A stretch of 64,000 nt of DNA, from contig NZ_LMCP01000012.1 in the NCBI RefSeq assembly GCF_001425625.1, positions 312,620-376,619 of the forward strand, written 5' to 3'. The translations under genes and the position numbers were made by a program. The stretch is from Mesorhizobium sp. Root102 (GTDB lineage Bacteria; Pseudomonadota; Alphaproteobacteria; Rhizobiales; Rhizobiaceae). Below the pieces are notes generated by a model. The model did not search any database. It had not been told where the DNA came from and saw only the letters and a program-made list of their open reading frames with translations. This document shows positions 43,957 to 55,420 of the stretch, one piece after another (position 1 is the stretch's first letter; each line of letters starts with the position of its first letter).

Positions 43957-45531
43957 GTGAACAAGCTCTCGATGACCCGACGCGCCTTCGTCACCTCCGC
44001 CAGCGCCGTCGGCCTGGCCGGCGTTTCGAGCCTGGCGCTGCCCTACTATTCGCGTGCCAACCAGCGGCCGGCCTTCACCCATGGCGTCCAGTCAGGCGAT
44101 GTCGACGCAACCAGCGGCATGGTGTGGACGCGCACCGACCGCCCGTCGCGCGTCATGTTCGAGGTGTCGTCGACGGAGAATTTCGCCAATGCGACACGCC
44201 TGGCGCCGCTCGATACCTCGCCGGCCAGCGACTACACGGTCAAGCGGCTGCTCACCGACCTCGCTTCCGATCAGGACATCTTCTACCGCATGACATCAGC
44301 CGATCTCGCCGACATCAATGCCGTTTCCGAGCCGATCACCGGGCGCTTCAGGACGGCGCCGGCTTCGAAGCGCGACATCCGCTTCGCCTGGTCAGGCGAC
44401 ACCGCCGGCCAGGGCTGGGGCATCGACGAGACCGGCATGAAGACCTACGCCACGATCGGCAAGCACACGCCCGACTTCTTCCTGCATTCTGGTGACACCA
44501 TCTATGCCGACGGCGCCATGAAGGACGAGGTCGACCTGCCCGGCGGCGGCAAGTGGAAGAACGTCGTGCTGATCAACGGCAAGCGCAAGGTCGCCGAGAC
44601 GCTGGACGAATACCGAGACCAGTGGAAATACAACATGATGGACAGGAACGTGCTTGGCCTGAGCGCCATCTGCCCGACCTTCTACCAGTGGGACGACCAC
44701 GAAGTGCTGAACAACTGGTCGGATTCGAAGGATCTCAGCGCCGACAATCGCTACACGGAGAAATCCATCAACGTGCTGGCGGCCCGCGCGGCGCGCGCCT
44801 TCCATGAAATGACGACGATCCGCTACGAACCGTCCGAGCCCGGCCGCGTCTATCGCAAAATTGCCTATGGGCCGCTGCTCGACGTGTTCTTCCTCGACAT
44901 GCGCTCCTATCGCGGCCCCAACGGTCCTGGCATGCAGGATGAGATGACGCCGCAATCGCGCATGCTGGGCGAACAGCAGACGAAATGGCTGAAGCGCGAA
45001 CTGGCGAATTCGAAGGCGACCTGGAAAATCATCGCCGCCGACATGCCGCTCGGCCTCGTCGTCTGGGACGATGGCGCCAAGAAGGCCGGCGCCGAAGCGG
45101 TCAGCAATGGCGACAATGGCTTGCCAAAAGGGCGCGAGCTCGAGATCGCCGACCTGCTGCGCTTCATCAAGAATGCCGGCATCAGCAACACCGTCTGGCT
45201 GACCGCCGACGTGCATTATACGGCTGCGCACTACTACAACCCGGACAAGGCGCAGTTCCAGGATTTCAATCCGTTCTGGGAATTCGTCTCAGGTCCCATC
45301 CATGCCGGCACGTTCGGCCCGAACGATTTCGACACGACGTTCGGCCCGGAGCTGAAGTTCATCAAGGCGCCGAGCGCCGAGCAAGGCCAGAACCTGCCGC
45401 CATCGGCCGGCCTGCAGTTCTTCGGGCTTGTCGACATCAACGGTGCCAGTGAGCAGATGACCGTGCGGTTGATGGATCGCGACGACAACGAGCTCTACAA
45501 GGTAACGCTCGACCCGGTGCGGTCGGCGTAA
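43957..45531 (+). CDS. PhoD-family alkaline phosphatase, Tat-exported
   Basis: A 524-residue exported phosphatase/phosphodiesterase. The twin-arginine leader is in MTRRAFVTSASAVGLAGVSS. PhoD hallmarks are GVQSGDVDATSGMVWTR near residue 44, FAWSGDTAGQGWGID, LHSGDTIYADG and QWDDHEVLNNW, with the metal-binding Asp and His residues, and TADVHYTAAHYYNP. The GTG start 43957 has AGGAG about six bases upstream; an in-frame start at 43909 lacks such a site. It would release phosphate from organic esters in the periplasm. No Pho box was identified. Confidence 0.87.
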   Translation: MNKLSMTRRAFVTSASAVGLAGVSSLALPYYSRANQRPAFTHGVQSGDVDATSGMVWTRTDRPSRVMFEVSSTENFANATRLAPLDTSPASDYTVKRLLTDLASDQDIFYRMTSADLADINAVSEPITGRFRTAPASKRDIRFAWSGDTAGQGWGIDETGMKTYATIGKHTPDFFLHSGDTIYADGAMKDEVDLPGGGKWKNVVLINGKRKVAETLDEYRDQWKYNMMDRNVLGLSAICPTFYQWDDHEVLNNWSDSKDLSADNRYTEKSINVLAARAARAFHEMTTIRYEPSEPGRVYRKIAYGPLLDVFFLDMRSYRGPNGPGMQDEMTPQSRMLGEQQTKWLKRELANSKATWKIIAADMPLGLVVWDDGAKKAGAEAVSNGDNGLPKGRELEIADLLRFIKNAGISNTVWLTADVHYTAAHYYNPDKAQFQDFNPFWEFVSGPIHAGTFGPNDFDTTFGPELKFIKAPSAEQGQNLPPSAGLQFFGLVDINGASEQMTVRLMDRDDNELYKVTLDPVRSA

Positions 45532-45579
45532 GCGCGCGCTCTGTTGGAAAGGTGTCGCGCGTCCAGGGCGCGCGGCGTC

Positions 45580-45861
45580 TTAGTCCGGGTAGCAGACCAT
45601 CGGAATATTAGGCCACACGGCGCTGTCGCAGTTGGCGCTGACCTGCCTCTGCTTGAAGGCGGCGCTGACCGGGCCGGTCACCATCGGGTCTACGCCGTCC
45701 GGTGCATCGGCAAAGATCTGCTCGGCGGTCTGCGTGTCGGACTGCACAACTGCGCGCGCGCCCTTCTGCGTCGCGGCCGACTGCGCGGCGTTTGCGGCCA
45801 GCAGGACGGCGAAGGCAACGGACGCGATGAGCGGCCAGAATCGGTTGAGTCTATCGGTCAT
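45580..45861 (-). CDS. Small exported hypothetical protein, 93 residues
   Basis: ATG 45861 starts MTDRLNRFWPLIASVAFAVLLAANAAQSAA, a signal peptide or anchor. The mature part is short and ends CDSAVWPNIPMVCYPD, with two Cys that may form a disulfide. The longer open frame to 45915 lacks a ribosome site. Function not known. It is divergent from typA. Confidence 0.6.
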   Translation of the reverse strand: MTDRLNRFWPLIASVAFAVLLAANAAQSAATQKGARAVVQSDTQTAEQIFADAPDGVDPMVTGPVSAAFKQRQVSANCDSAVWPNIPMVCYPD

Positions 45862-46058
45862 GACGTTCGAACTGCCCGGGCCCTGAAAGGTTCCCGCCTT
45901 GGTTAACAAAACCATCTCACACGCAGATGCTTAAGATTTGATGAGTATTTGGTGTCGCGCCTCCTCTTTCGCAACTGCGAAAAACCCTGTATGAGCCGCG
46001 CAACCGAAAGAGGCAGCGCCTTTTGGCCTGCTGCCTGCAACGCTTCCGAGACCAGAAC

Positions 46059-47888
<1,830 letters not shown>

Positions 47889-47913
47889 GCTCGCTATTTT
47901 TCCAACAGCCGAG

Positions 47914-47946
47914 AGGGGCGGAGCAAACCAGTGCTCCGCCCCTTTT
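47914..47946 (+). terminator. Rho-independent terminator of typA
   Basis: Perfect 12-base arms AGGGGCGGAGCA (47914-47925) and TGCTCCGCCCCT (47932-47943) enclose a six-base loop and are followed by a T-run at 47943-47946. It lies 25 bases after the typA stop. Confidence 0.88.
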
Positions 47947-47949
47947 CGT

Positions 47950-48576
47950 TCACCCACCGGCAGCCGCGATGATGGTCTGCCGATCGACCTCGCCGGACAG
48001 ATCGATGTGGATCGTCATGCCCTCGCGGGCCGGCTTGCGCAGGGCCTTCGCCCCGTCCCGGCCAAGGATCAGCAATCGTTTCTCTTCCAGCGCTTGAAGC
48101 CGTGATCGCGAGATGCCGAGTTCGCCGGCGAGCAAACGATCGAGCCGGAGCGACGTCGGCATTTCGAGTCCAAGCTGGAGTTCCAGCACGGTCGCGGCTT
48201 CCCTGGTGTCGCCGAGCCTGCGCTTGTGCACGGCGACGTCGGGGAATTCCTCGACATGTCCCACCCGGCTGCGCAGCGCAACCACGTCGAAAGCATGGCG
48301 GCGGGAGAGTGCCGGATCGTTGTTTTCGAGCGCCTGTAGCAAGGCAGGCTCGATGTCGCGGCGGTTGCAGCGCTCGAAAATGTCGAAATTCCAGGAATTG
48401 TTGCAGTCGGTGCAGCGATAGATCAGCCACACATCAATACGCTTGCCATTGGCGTTGACGCGGAATTTTCCGCTGCTGCAATAGGCCTTCACAGTGCCGC
48501 AGCGATTGCAGTTGATGAGCGGTCGAGGTGCGGTCTTGGGCGCGATTGCCCAATGGATACGCAGAATTCCAGACAT
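47950..48576 (-). CDS. DUF1062-family protein
   Basis: A 208-residue protein. Four Cys residues in CNRCGTVKAYCSSG (only partly paired) and CTDCNNSW form a putative zinc-ribbon near residues 22-58. The C-terminal half contains ELGISRSRLQALEEKRLL, an HTH-like stretch, and a dyad of beta strands. The overall pattern matches the DUF1062 family, which has no known role. ATG 48576 gives MSGILRIHWAIAPKT, the usual start. Confidence 0.75.
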   Translation of the reverse strand: MSGILRIHWAIAPKTAPRPLINCNRCGTVKAYCSSGKFRVNANGKRIDVWLIYRCTDCNNSWNFDIFERCNRRDIEPALLQALENNDPALSRRHAFDVVALRSRVGHVEEFPDVAVHKRRLGDTREAATVLELQLGLEMPTSLRLDRLLAGELGISRSRLQALEEKRLLILGRDGAKALRKPAREGMTIHIDLSGEVDRQTIIAAAGG

Positions 48577-48973
48577 GCCGATAAGCCCTTCCCGTCGGGA
48601 AGTTCGCCAGGTCGGCGATGTCGAGATGCCCATGCGGGCACGGCGTGGCGAGAGGCTGCGGTTCTTGGAAATCAGGTGTCACGGGCGGAAAGCGCGCGAC
48701 AGCGGTTCAGCAGTGCCAAACCGGTCTCGAACCGCCGCCCAGAAGAACACATGAACATGAAAACAGACACCGCGAATGCGGTGTTGTGCAGTGTGTCGGG
48801 GGAGTTGACGAGACCGGCGATTACGTAGGCAAAGTGAAGCTCAAAATTGTTTCGCGGCGACCTCTCTAGCCGCGGGATGCCGGACCGACAAGCGCCTTTT
48901 TGTCGGTGCTACCGCAGCCGAGCCACTTGCGCTAATGTCTGATATCGAAGGTTTTCAACCAGAGACCCTGGCC
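48577..48973. other. Gene-free stretch between DUF1062 and LysE genes
   Basis: Short open frames here have no ribosome site or protein-like composition. A hairpin CCGACAA (48885-48891) and TTGTCGG (48900-48906) lies about 70 bases before the LysE start, and CTTCCC-GTC-GGGAAG lies near 48589-48603. The region should hold divergent promoters, and the first hairpin could be a leader structure of the exporter gene. No effector gene (LysG-like) is adjacent. Confidence 0.35.
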
Positions 48974-49588
48974 ATGCACCACACCTCGCTCCTCATCTTC
49001 GCCGGCGCTTTGTTCGTTGCCGCCGGTTCACCCGGTCCGTCGATCGCGGCCCTCGTCGCGCGCGTTATCGCGAAAGGCTTTCGCGACGTGTTCCCGTTTC
49101 TGCTCGCCATGTGGATCGGCGAGGGCATCTGGCTGTCGCTGGCGGTGTTAGGGCTGGCCGTCGTAGCGCAGACCTTCCATTTCGCCTTCGTAGTCGTGAA
49201 ATGGGTCGGCGTTGCCTATCTCGCTTACCTCGCCTGGAAGATGTGGACCGCCCCCGTCGATGCGAAAGAGGGCGAGATGCCGCGCGAGGATTCTCCGACA
49301 AAGCTGTTCTTCGCCGGCATGGCGGTGACGCTCGGCAATCCCAAGATCATGATGTTCTACCTGGCGCTGCTGCCGACCATCATCGACCTTGCTTCGGTCA
49401 GCATCGTCGGCTGGGTCGAGCTGACGGCGACAATGGCCGTGGTGCTGGTCGCCATCGATCTCGCCTGGGTGCTCGCTGCATCACAGGCGCGCAAGCTTTT
49501 GAAGAGCAAGCGCGCCATGAAGATCGCCAACCGCCTCAGCGCCACGACCATGGCCGGCGCGGCAGCGGCCATCGCGGCGCGGTCCTGA
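48974..49588 (+). CDS. LysE/RhtB-family amino-acid exporter
   Basis: A 204-residue membrane protein with six predicted helices. The motif GSPGPSIAALVARVIAKGFR near residue 18 is the LysE signature, and FAGMAVTLGNPKIMMFYLALLP near 113 is the second conserved block. ATG 48974 gives the usual start before the first helix; ATG 48935 in the same frame is an alternative. Probable amino-acid efflux, substrate unknown. Confidence 0.88.
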   Translation: MHHTSLLIFAGALFVAAGSPGPSIAALVARVIAKGFRDVFPFLLAMWIGEGIWLSLAVLGLAVVAQTFHFAFVVVKWVGVAYLAYLAWKMWTAPVDAKEGEMPREDSPTKLFFAGMAVTLGNPKIMMFYLALLPTIIDLASVSIVGWVELTATMAVVLVAIDLAWVLAASQARKLLKSKRAMKIANRLSATTMAGAAAAIAARS

Positions 49589-49591
49589 GCC

Positions 49592-49800
49592 GAAGCGTCC
49601 GCCCATCATATTGATGATCGGCGCGATCTCGACGTTGCAGTTCGGCTCCATCAGAATCGGACAGTCCCTAGTCTTGCTGGCAGCGTCATCGATGTCCTTT
49701 GCCTCGATGATCGAATAGCCGCCGGTCGGGTTGCTGCCGCCATGTTCTCGATCTTGCCTTCGGCAAGACGGTCTTCGACTGCCGGCTTGCGGTCACGCCG
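49592..49800 (-). pseudogene. YCII-domain protein remnant
   Basis: On the minus strand 49592-49735 encodes the segment NPTGGYSIIEAKDIDDAA, then CPILMEPNCNVEIAPIINM, which matches the C-terminal half of YCII/DGPF-type proteins. The preceding segment (EDRLAEGKIENM) is in a different frame, so a frameshift lies near 49738. No N-terminal part or ribosome site is found, and the 3' end runs into the convergent LysE gene without its own stop. This is a decayed copy. Confidence 0.55.
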
Positions 49801-49889
49801 CCTGCCGATCATCGGACCAAACCGGCAAACAAGTAACGAGAATGCGAAATTGCTAATATAAGGCCTGGCTGGATTCCAGCTGCCGAGCC

Positions 49890-50453
49890 TCACCGAGCCA
49901 TGGCATGGTATTCGTCGTTCGGCCGCATATCGATTGCCGCGGCCACCCGGTTCGACATGTTGAAGAAGGCCGCGGTCGAGGCGATGTCCCAGATGTCGCG
50001 GTCGGTGAAACCGGCCTTGCGCAGTGCCGCCCGGTCGGCCTCGACGACCTTCGCCGGCTCCTCCGTCAGCTTGGCGGCGAATTCGAGCATCGCCGCCTGC
50101 TTCGGCGAAAGCTCGGCGGCGCGGAAATTCATCACCATCATTTCACCGAGCGCCGGGTCGCCGGACAGCTGACGCACCGCAGCGCCATGCGCGGTCAGGC
50201 AATAATAGCAGTGGTTGATCGAGGAGACGGCGACCGCGATCATCTCGCGTTCCAGCTTCGACAGGCCGGAATCACCCAGCATCAGATCATTGTACATGTC
50301 GGTGAAAGCACGCAGCTTCTTCTCGTCGAAGGCGTAGGCGCGCAACACGTTGGGAACCAGGCCGAGCTTCTCTTCGCATTTGGCGAAATAGGCTTTTGTC
50401 GCCTCACTCAGCTCCGCCTGGCCAAGGTCAAGCGCGGTGATTTTGCCGGTCAT
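49890..50453 (-). CDS. AhpD-like / carboxymuconolactone decarboxylase-family protein
   Basis: A 187-residue helical protein. The redox motif CYYC at residues 82-85 in NHCYYCLTAHG, with Glu70 in LERE, is the AhpD-type catalytic arrangement. LGLVPNVLRAYAFDEKKLRAF is the typical N-terminal segment of the uncharacterised peroxidase-related subgroup. It likely acts as a peroxidase or disulfide reductase partner. It is divergent from the NAD-GDH gene. Confidence 0.85.
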   Translation of the reverse strand: MTGKITALDLGQAELSEATKAYFAKCEEKLGLVPNVLRAYAFDEKKLRAFTDMYNDLMLGDSGLSKLEREMIAVAVSSINHCYYCLTAHGAAVRQLSGDPALGEMMVMNFRAAELSPKQAAMLEFAAKLTEEPAKVVEADRAALRKAGFTDRDIWDIASTAAFFNMSNRVAAAIDMRPNDEYHAMAR

Positions 50454-50588
50454 GGGTCATTTCTCCTCGTTGGGCGATGCCTTGTTGCCGAATTCCGATA
50501 TTTCTTTGCAAGCCGTCAAACCTTTGTCGCCAAACAGCGGTCATCTGCTACCATAGTGGTAAAAGCATTGACGGGAGGGAAGTGCGTC

Positions 50589-53500
50589 ATGGCCAGCGTG
50601 AAATCCGCGAGCAAGCCGAAGAAAAAAGCCACGGCAGCGACAAAAGCGGAGGAAAGGCCAGCCAGGCTTGCCGACTATCTGCTCGCCCGAGCGCCGGCTG
50701 AAGACATCGCCACCTATGAAGCGGCCGACCTCGAACGCGCCGCAGATCTCGCCGGCCGGGCGATTGCCGTTCACAAAAAAGGCGAGTGTGTCGTCGCCGT
50801 CGATGCCGATTCCGGCGTTGTGCGAGACGGCCGCCCGGTGACGGTCATCACCGTCGTCAACGACAACATGCCATTCCTGTTCGATTCCATCCTCGGCGAG
50901 ATCACCGAGACATCAGGCGAACCGACGCTGGTCACCCATCCGGTCATCGTCGTGCGCCACGGCAAAGGCGGTGTGGATGAAATCCTCGGCGACGGCAATT
51001 TCGCCAAGGACGACGGCAACCACGACCGGCTGAGCGTCATCCATGTCCATATCCCGCGGCTGACCGCCGAGCAGGCCAGCGGATTGACAGAGCGGCTGCG
51101 CAAGATGCTCGGCCAGGTTCACGCCGCCGTGCACGACTGGAAGCCGATGCTGGCCCGCCTCGATCAGGCGATTTCCGAGTTCCGCTACTCGGCCGTGCCA
51201 CTCGACAAGAAGAGCGTTGCCGAGGCCATCGCCTTCCTCGAGTGGCTGCGCGACGACAATTTCACCTTCCTCGGCATGCGCGAGTTCAAATACACCGGCG
51301 GCGAGGAAAGCGGCACGCTGGAGCGCGCAGACAAGCCCGGCCTCGGCATCCTCACCGACCCCGATGTGCTCGTGCTCAGGCGCGGCACCGAAGCGGTGAC
51401 GACAACGCCGGAGATCCGCGCCTTCCTGCATGGGCCAGAGCCGCTGATCGTCACCAAGGCAAACGCAAAGTCTTCCGTGCATCGCCGCATCTATCTCGAT
51501 TACATCGGCATCAAGACCTACACTGCAAAGGGCACGCTGGCGGGCGAATTGCGCATCGTCGGCCTGTTCACCTCGACCGCCTACACGCGTTCGGTGATGA
51601 AGATCCCATATCTTCGATCAAAGGCCGAAACCATCATCGCCAAGTCCGGCTTCGACCGGCACGATCACTCCGGCAAGGCGCTGATCAACGTTTTGGAGAG
51701 CTATCCGCGCGACGAATTGTTCCAGGTGCCGGTGCCGATCCTGAGGAAGCACGCCGCCGCCATTCTCGGCCTGGTCGAGCGGCCGCGCGTGCGGGCGCTG
51801 GTGCGCGCCGACCAGTTCGACCGCTTCGTCTCGATCCTCGTCTTCGTGCCGCGCGACCGTTACGACAGCGTCGTGCGCGAGAAGATCGGCAGCTATCTGA
51901 AGACCGTGTTCGAAGGCCGGTTGTCGGCCTACTACCCGGCCTTCCCCGAAGGCGGGCTGGCGCGCGTGCATTTCATCATCGGCCGTTCCGGCGGCAAGAC
52001 GCCCAAGGTCGAGCAAGCGACGATCGAGGCGGCGATCCGCGACATCGTGCGCACCTGGGAAGATGCCCTTTCCGATGCGGCGGAGGCCAGTGGCGCCGAC
52101 CAGGCGTTGAAGCGCATCGCCGCGCGGCTGCCGGAAAGCTACCGCGATTCGTTCAGCGCGGCGGTGGCGCTGGCCGATGCCGGGCGCATTGCCAAAATCA
52201 GCGCCAGCAATCCGATCGCCATCGACTATTATCGCCATGCCGAGCAGAAGCCGCACCAGGCGGCGCTGAAGATCTATCACCATGGCAGTCCGGTGGCGCT
52301 GTCGCGTCGGGTGCCGGTGCTGGAAAACATCGGCTTTCGCGTCATCAGCGAACGCACTTTCGAGGTCGGCGACGACCAGTCCGGCATGATCAATAGTGAT
52401 CAGCCCGGCATGGTCTTCATCCACGACATGGAGCTGGAAAACAGCTACGGCAAGCCGATCGACTTGACGGACAGCGGCGCCCTGTTCGAGGACGCCTTCC
52501 TGTCCGTCTGGCGCGGCGACGTCGACAATGACGGCTATAACGGCCTCGCCCAGACCGCCGGCCTGTGGTCGGGCGAGATCACCATCCTGCGGGCCTATGG
52601 CCGCTACCTGCAGCAGGTCGGCATCCCGCAAAGCCAAGATTTCATCGCCGCCGCGCTCAATCGCTATCCCGAAATCGCGCGCGGCCTGCATGCGCTGTTC
52701 ATCGCCCGGCTTGGTCCGAAGGCCGAAGGGGAAGGCGTCGTGGCGGCAAAGCATCTCAAGGCCAAGATCAAGGAGGCGCTGGAAGATGTGCCGAATATCG
52801 ACGACGACACCATCATCCGGCGCTACCTCAACCTGATCGAAGCCTCGCTGCGCACCAATCATTTCGTTGCCGATACGAGGGCTAAAGGCCAATCGCTGGC
52901 GATCAAGCTCGATTCGCATGCGGTCGACGGTTTGCCGGCGCCGCGGCCGTGGCGGGAGATCTTCGTCTATGGCTCCGAGGTCGAGGGCGTGCATCTTCGC
53001 TTCGGCCCGGTGGCCCGCGGCGGCCTGCGCTGGTCGGACCGCGCCCAGGACTACCGCACCGAGGTGCTCGGCCTGGTCAAGGCGCAGCAGGTCAAGAATG
53101 CCGTCATCGTGCCGGTAGGCGCAAAGGGCGGCTTCTTCCCCAAGCGCCTGCCGGTGGGCGGCAGCCGCGATGCGATCTTCGAGGCCGGCACATCGGCCTA
53201 CAAGAACTTCGTCTCCAGCCTGCTATCGATCACCGACAATATCGGCCTCGACGGTGTCATCCCGCCGGCCGGTGTCGTGCGCCGCGACCCGGACGATCCT
53301 TATTTCGTCGTTGCCGCCGACAAGGGCACGGCGACTTTCTCCGACACCGCCAACGCGATTAGCGAGAAGCATGGCTTCTGGCTCGACGACGCCTTCGCCA
53401 GCGGCGGCTCGGCCGGTTATGACCACAAGAAGATGGGCATCACCGCCAAGGGCGCCTGGGAGGCGGTCAAGCGGCATTTCCGCGAGATCAACCGCGACAT

Positions 53501-55403
53501 CCAGACCTCGCCCTTCACCGTCGTCGGTGTCGGCGACATGTCGGGGGACGTGTTCGGCAACGGCATGCTGTTGTCGCCGAAGACCAGGCTGATCGCCGCC
53601 TTCGACCATCGCGATATCTTCATCGATCCCGATCCCGACATGGCGGCTTCGATGGCCGAGCGCGAGCGCATGTTCGCTTTGCCGCGTTCGAGCTGGCAGG
53701 ACTACGACAAGACGAAACTGTCGGAAGGCGGCATCATCGTCTCGCGCAACCAGAAGTCGATCACCTTGCCGGCGGCAGCAGCGGCGGCGATCGGCCTGGG
53801 CAAAACCACCGCCACGCCGGTCGAGATCATGACCGCCATCCTCAAGGCGCCGGTCGATCTTCTCTGGTTCGGCGGCATCGGCACATATTTGCGGGCATCC
53901 ACCGAAACCAATGCCGAGGTCGGCGACCGAGCCAATGACGCTATCCGCATCACCGCGCTCGACGTGCGCGCCAAGGTCATCGGCGAGGGCGCCAATCTCG
54001 GCGTCACGCAGCGGGCGCGCATCGAGTTCGGCCTGAATGGCGGCCGCTGCAACTCCGACGCCATCGACAATTCTGGCGGCGTCAACTGCTCCGACGTCGA
54101 GGTCAACATCAAGATCGCGCTGGCGTCCGCCATGCGCAAGGGATCGTTGACGCGGCCGGCACGCAACAAGCTGCTGGCCGAGATGACCGAGGAGGTCGGC
54201 TCGCTGGTGCTGTCCAACAACTACCAGCAGACGCTGGCGCTTTCGATCGCCCGCAAGCGCGGCCTTGCCGACATCGCGCACCAAAGCCGTTTCATGACGG
54301 CGCTGGAGGCACGCGGCCTGCTCGACCGCGCCGTGGAGACGCTGCCGTCGCCTGCGGCACTTGCCGAGCGCGAAGCGCGCGGCGAACCGCTGACACGGGC
54401 CGAGCTCGGCGTTCTGCTCGCCTATGCCAAGATCGTGCTGTTTTCCGACGTCGTCGCCAGCGACGTGCCGGACGATGCGCATTTCGACCGCGACCTGATG
54501 GGCTATTTCCCGGACCGGATGGCGAAGAAATACGCCACTGAGATCCATGGCCACAGGCTGCGCCGCGAGATCATCACCCGGGTCGTCGCCAACGATCTGG
54601 TCAATCGCGGCGGCCCGTCCTTCGTCGACCGGCTGCAGGAAGCCACGGGGTGCACCGCCGCCGACGTGGTGCGTACTTTCGCCGTCGTGCGCGACGGTTT
54701 TGCGCTGCCGGCGCTCTATCGCGAGATCGACGCGCTCGACAACCAGATCGACGGCCAGGTGCAGCTCGATCTCTATCAGATGGTCAGCCGGCTGATCTAC
54801 GTGACCAGCGGCTGGTACCTGAAGAACGATGCCGGCACGGCACCCCTTGGCCAGCGCATCACTGAGCTGCAGGAAGCCCGCAAGGCGCTGGAACCCAAGC
54901 TCGTTTCGCTGCTGCCGGCCTTCTCGCGCGAGCGGATCGAAGAGAAACGCCACGGGCTGTTCAAGAGCGGCGCGCCAGAAAGGCTGGCCGAACAGCTGGC
55001 GCTGAGCGAGGTGGCGGAACTCATCCCCGACATCGCGCTGACGGCACGCACCGCCGGCGCCGACATCGTCGCCGCTGCCAAGGCGTTCTTCGCGGTCAGC
55101 GATGCCTTCCGCATCCCGCGTGTCGAGGACGCGGCACGCTCGATAACGCCCTCGGACTACTACGATCAGATGGCGCTTTCGCGCGCCACCGATACGATCG
55201 GCGCGGCACGGCGCGGCATCGCGGTGGCGGCACTCACCGGCCACGCCAAGACGGCCGATCCGGTGGCGGCCTGGCTGGAAGCCGGTGGCGAGCGGGTGGC
55301 GCGCATCCGCGAGAGGCTGCAGGCGCTGACCGAGGGCGGCGACATCACCGTGTCGCGGCTGTCGGTCGCGTCGGGGCTGATCAGCGATCTGACGGGGATG
55401 TAG
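50589..55403 (+). CDS. NAD-dependent glutamate dehydrogenase, large (about 180 kDa) type
   Basis: A 1604-residue enzyme turning glutamate into 2-oxoglutarate and ammonia with NAD. N-terminal ACT-like regulatory segments cover roughly the first 700 residues. The catalytic part begins with GPVARGGLRWSDR near 805, followed by AQQVKNAVIVPVGAKGGFFPKR with the catalytic Lys, and the NAD-binding GVGDMSGDVFGNGML near 980. GEGANLGVTQRARIEF is the C-terminal glutamate-site block. Length agrees with the Pseudomonas and Streptomyces large GDH class. The open frame extends to 49905 but ATG 50589, with GGAGGG upstream, is the start. Confidence 0.93.
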   Translation: MASVKSASKPKKKATAATKAEERPARLADYLLARAPAEDIATYEAADLERAADLAGRAIAVHKKGECVVAVDADSGVVRDGRPVTVITVVNDNMPFLFDSILGEITETSGEPTLVTHPVIVVRHGKGGVDEILGDGNFAKDDGNHDRLSVIHVHIPRLTAEQASGLTERLRKMLGQVHAAVHDWKPMLARLDQAISEFRYSAVPLDKKSVAEAIAFLEWLRDDNFTFLGMREFKYTGGEESGTLERADKPGLGILTDPDVLVLRRGTEAVTTTPEIRAFLHGPEPLIVTKANAKSSVHRRIYLDYIGIKTYTAKGTLAGELRIVGLFTSTAYTRSVMKIPYLRSKAETIIAKSGFDRHDHSGKALINVLESYPRDELFQVPVPILRKHAAAILGLVERPRVRALVRADQFDRFVSILVFVPRDRYDSVVREKIGSYLKTVFEGRLSAYYPAFPEGGLARVHFIIGRSGGKTPKVEQATIEAAIRDIVRTWEDALSDAAEASGADQALKRIAARLPESYRDSFSAAVALADAGRIAKISASNPIAIDYYRHAEQKPHQAALKIYHHGSPVALSRRVPVLENIGFRVISERTFEVGDDQSGMINSDQPGMVFIHDMELENSYGKPIDLTDSGALFEDAFLSVWRGDVDNDGYNGLAQTAGLWSGEITILRAYGRYLQQVGIPQSQDFIAAALNRYPEIARGLHALFIARLGPKAEGEGVVAAKHLKAKIKEALEDVPNIDDDTIIRRYLNLIEASLRTNHFVADTRAKGQSLAIKLDSHAVDGLPAPRPWREIFVYGSEVEGVHLRFGPVARGGLRWSDRAQDYRTEVLGLVKAQQVKNAVIVPVGAKGGFFPKRLPVGGSRDAIFEAGTSAYKNFVSSLLSITDNIGLDGVIPPAGVVRRDPDDPYFVVAADKGTATFSDTANAISEKHGFWLDDAFASGGSAGYDHKKMGITAKGAWEAVKRHFREINRDIQTSPFTVVGVGDMSGDVFGNGMLLSPKTRLIAAFDHRDIFIDPDPDMAASMAERERMFALPRSSWQDYDKTKLSEGGIIVSRNQKSITLPAAAAAAIGLGKTTATPVEIMTAILKAPVDLLWFGGIGTYLRASTETNAEVGDRANDAIRITALDVRAKVIGEGANLGVTQRARIEFGLNGGRCNSDAIDNSGGVNCSDVEVNIKIALASAMRKGSLTRPARNKLLAEMTEEVGSLVLSNNYQQTLALSIARKRGLADIAHQSRFMTALEARGLLDRAVETLPSPAALAEREARGEPLTRAELGVLLAYAKIVLFSDVVASDVPDDAHFDRDLMGYFPDRMAKKYATEIHGHRLRREIITRVVANDLVNRGGPSFVDRLQEATGCTAADVVRTFAVVRDGFALPALYREIDALDNQIDGQVQLDLYQMVSRLIYVTSGWYLKNDAGTAPLGQRITELQEARKALEPKLVSLLPAFSRERIEEKRHGLFKSGAPERLAEQLALSEVAELIPDIALTARTAGADIVAAAKAFFAVSDAFRIPRVEDAARSITPSDYYDQMALSRATDTIGAARRGIAVAALTGHAKTADPVAAWLEAGGERVARIRERLQALTEGGDITVSRLSVASGLISDLTGM

Positions 55404-55420
55404 TCTCGAAGCCTGGCGTT

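Noticed and set aside
48751..48828. A 25-residue open frame MNMKTDTANAV... as a possible leader peptide of the LysE gene
   Set aside because: No ribosome site, no adjacent attenuator, and the composition is not distinctive; the 146-base distance to the exporter argues against coupling.
49905..50588. N-terminal extension of NAD-GDH
   Set aside because: It runs antisense through the AhpD-like gene. ATG 50589 has a ribosome site and gives the family length.
53223..55244. A 673-codon open frame on the minus strand
   Set aside because: It is antisense to the catalytic half of NAD-GDH and has low-complexity Arg/Gln/His-rich translation.
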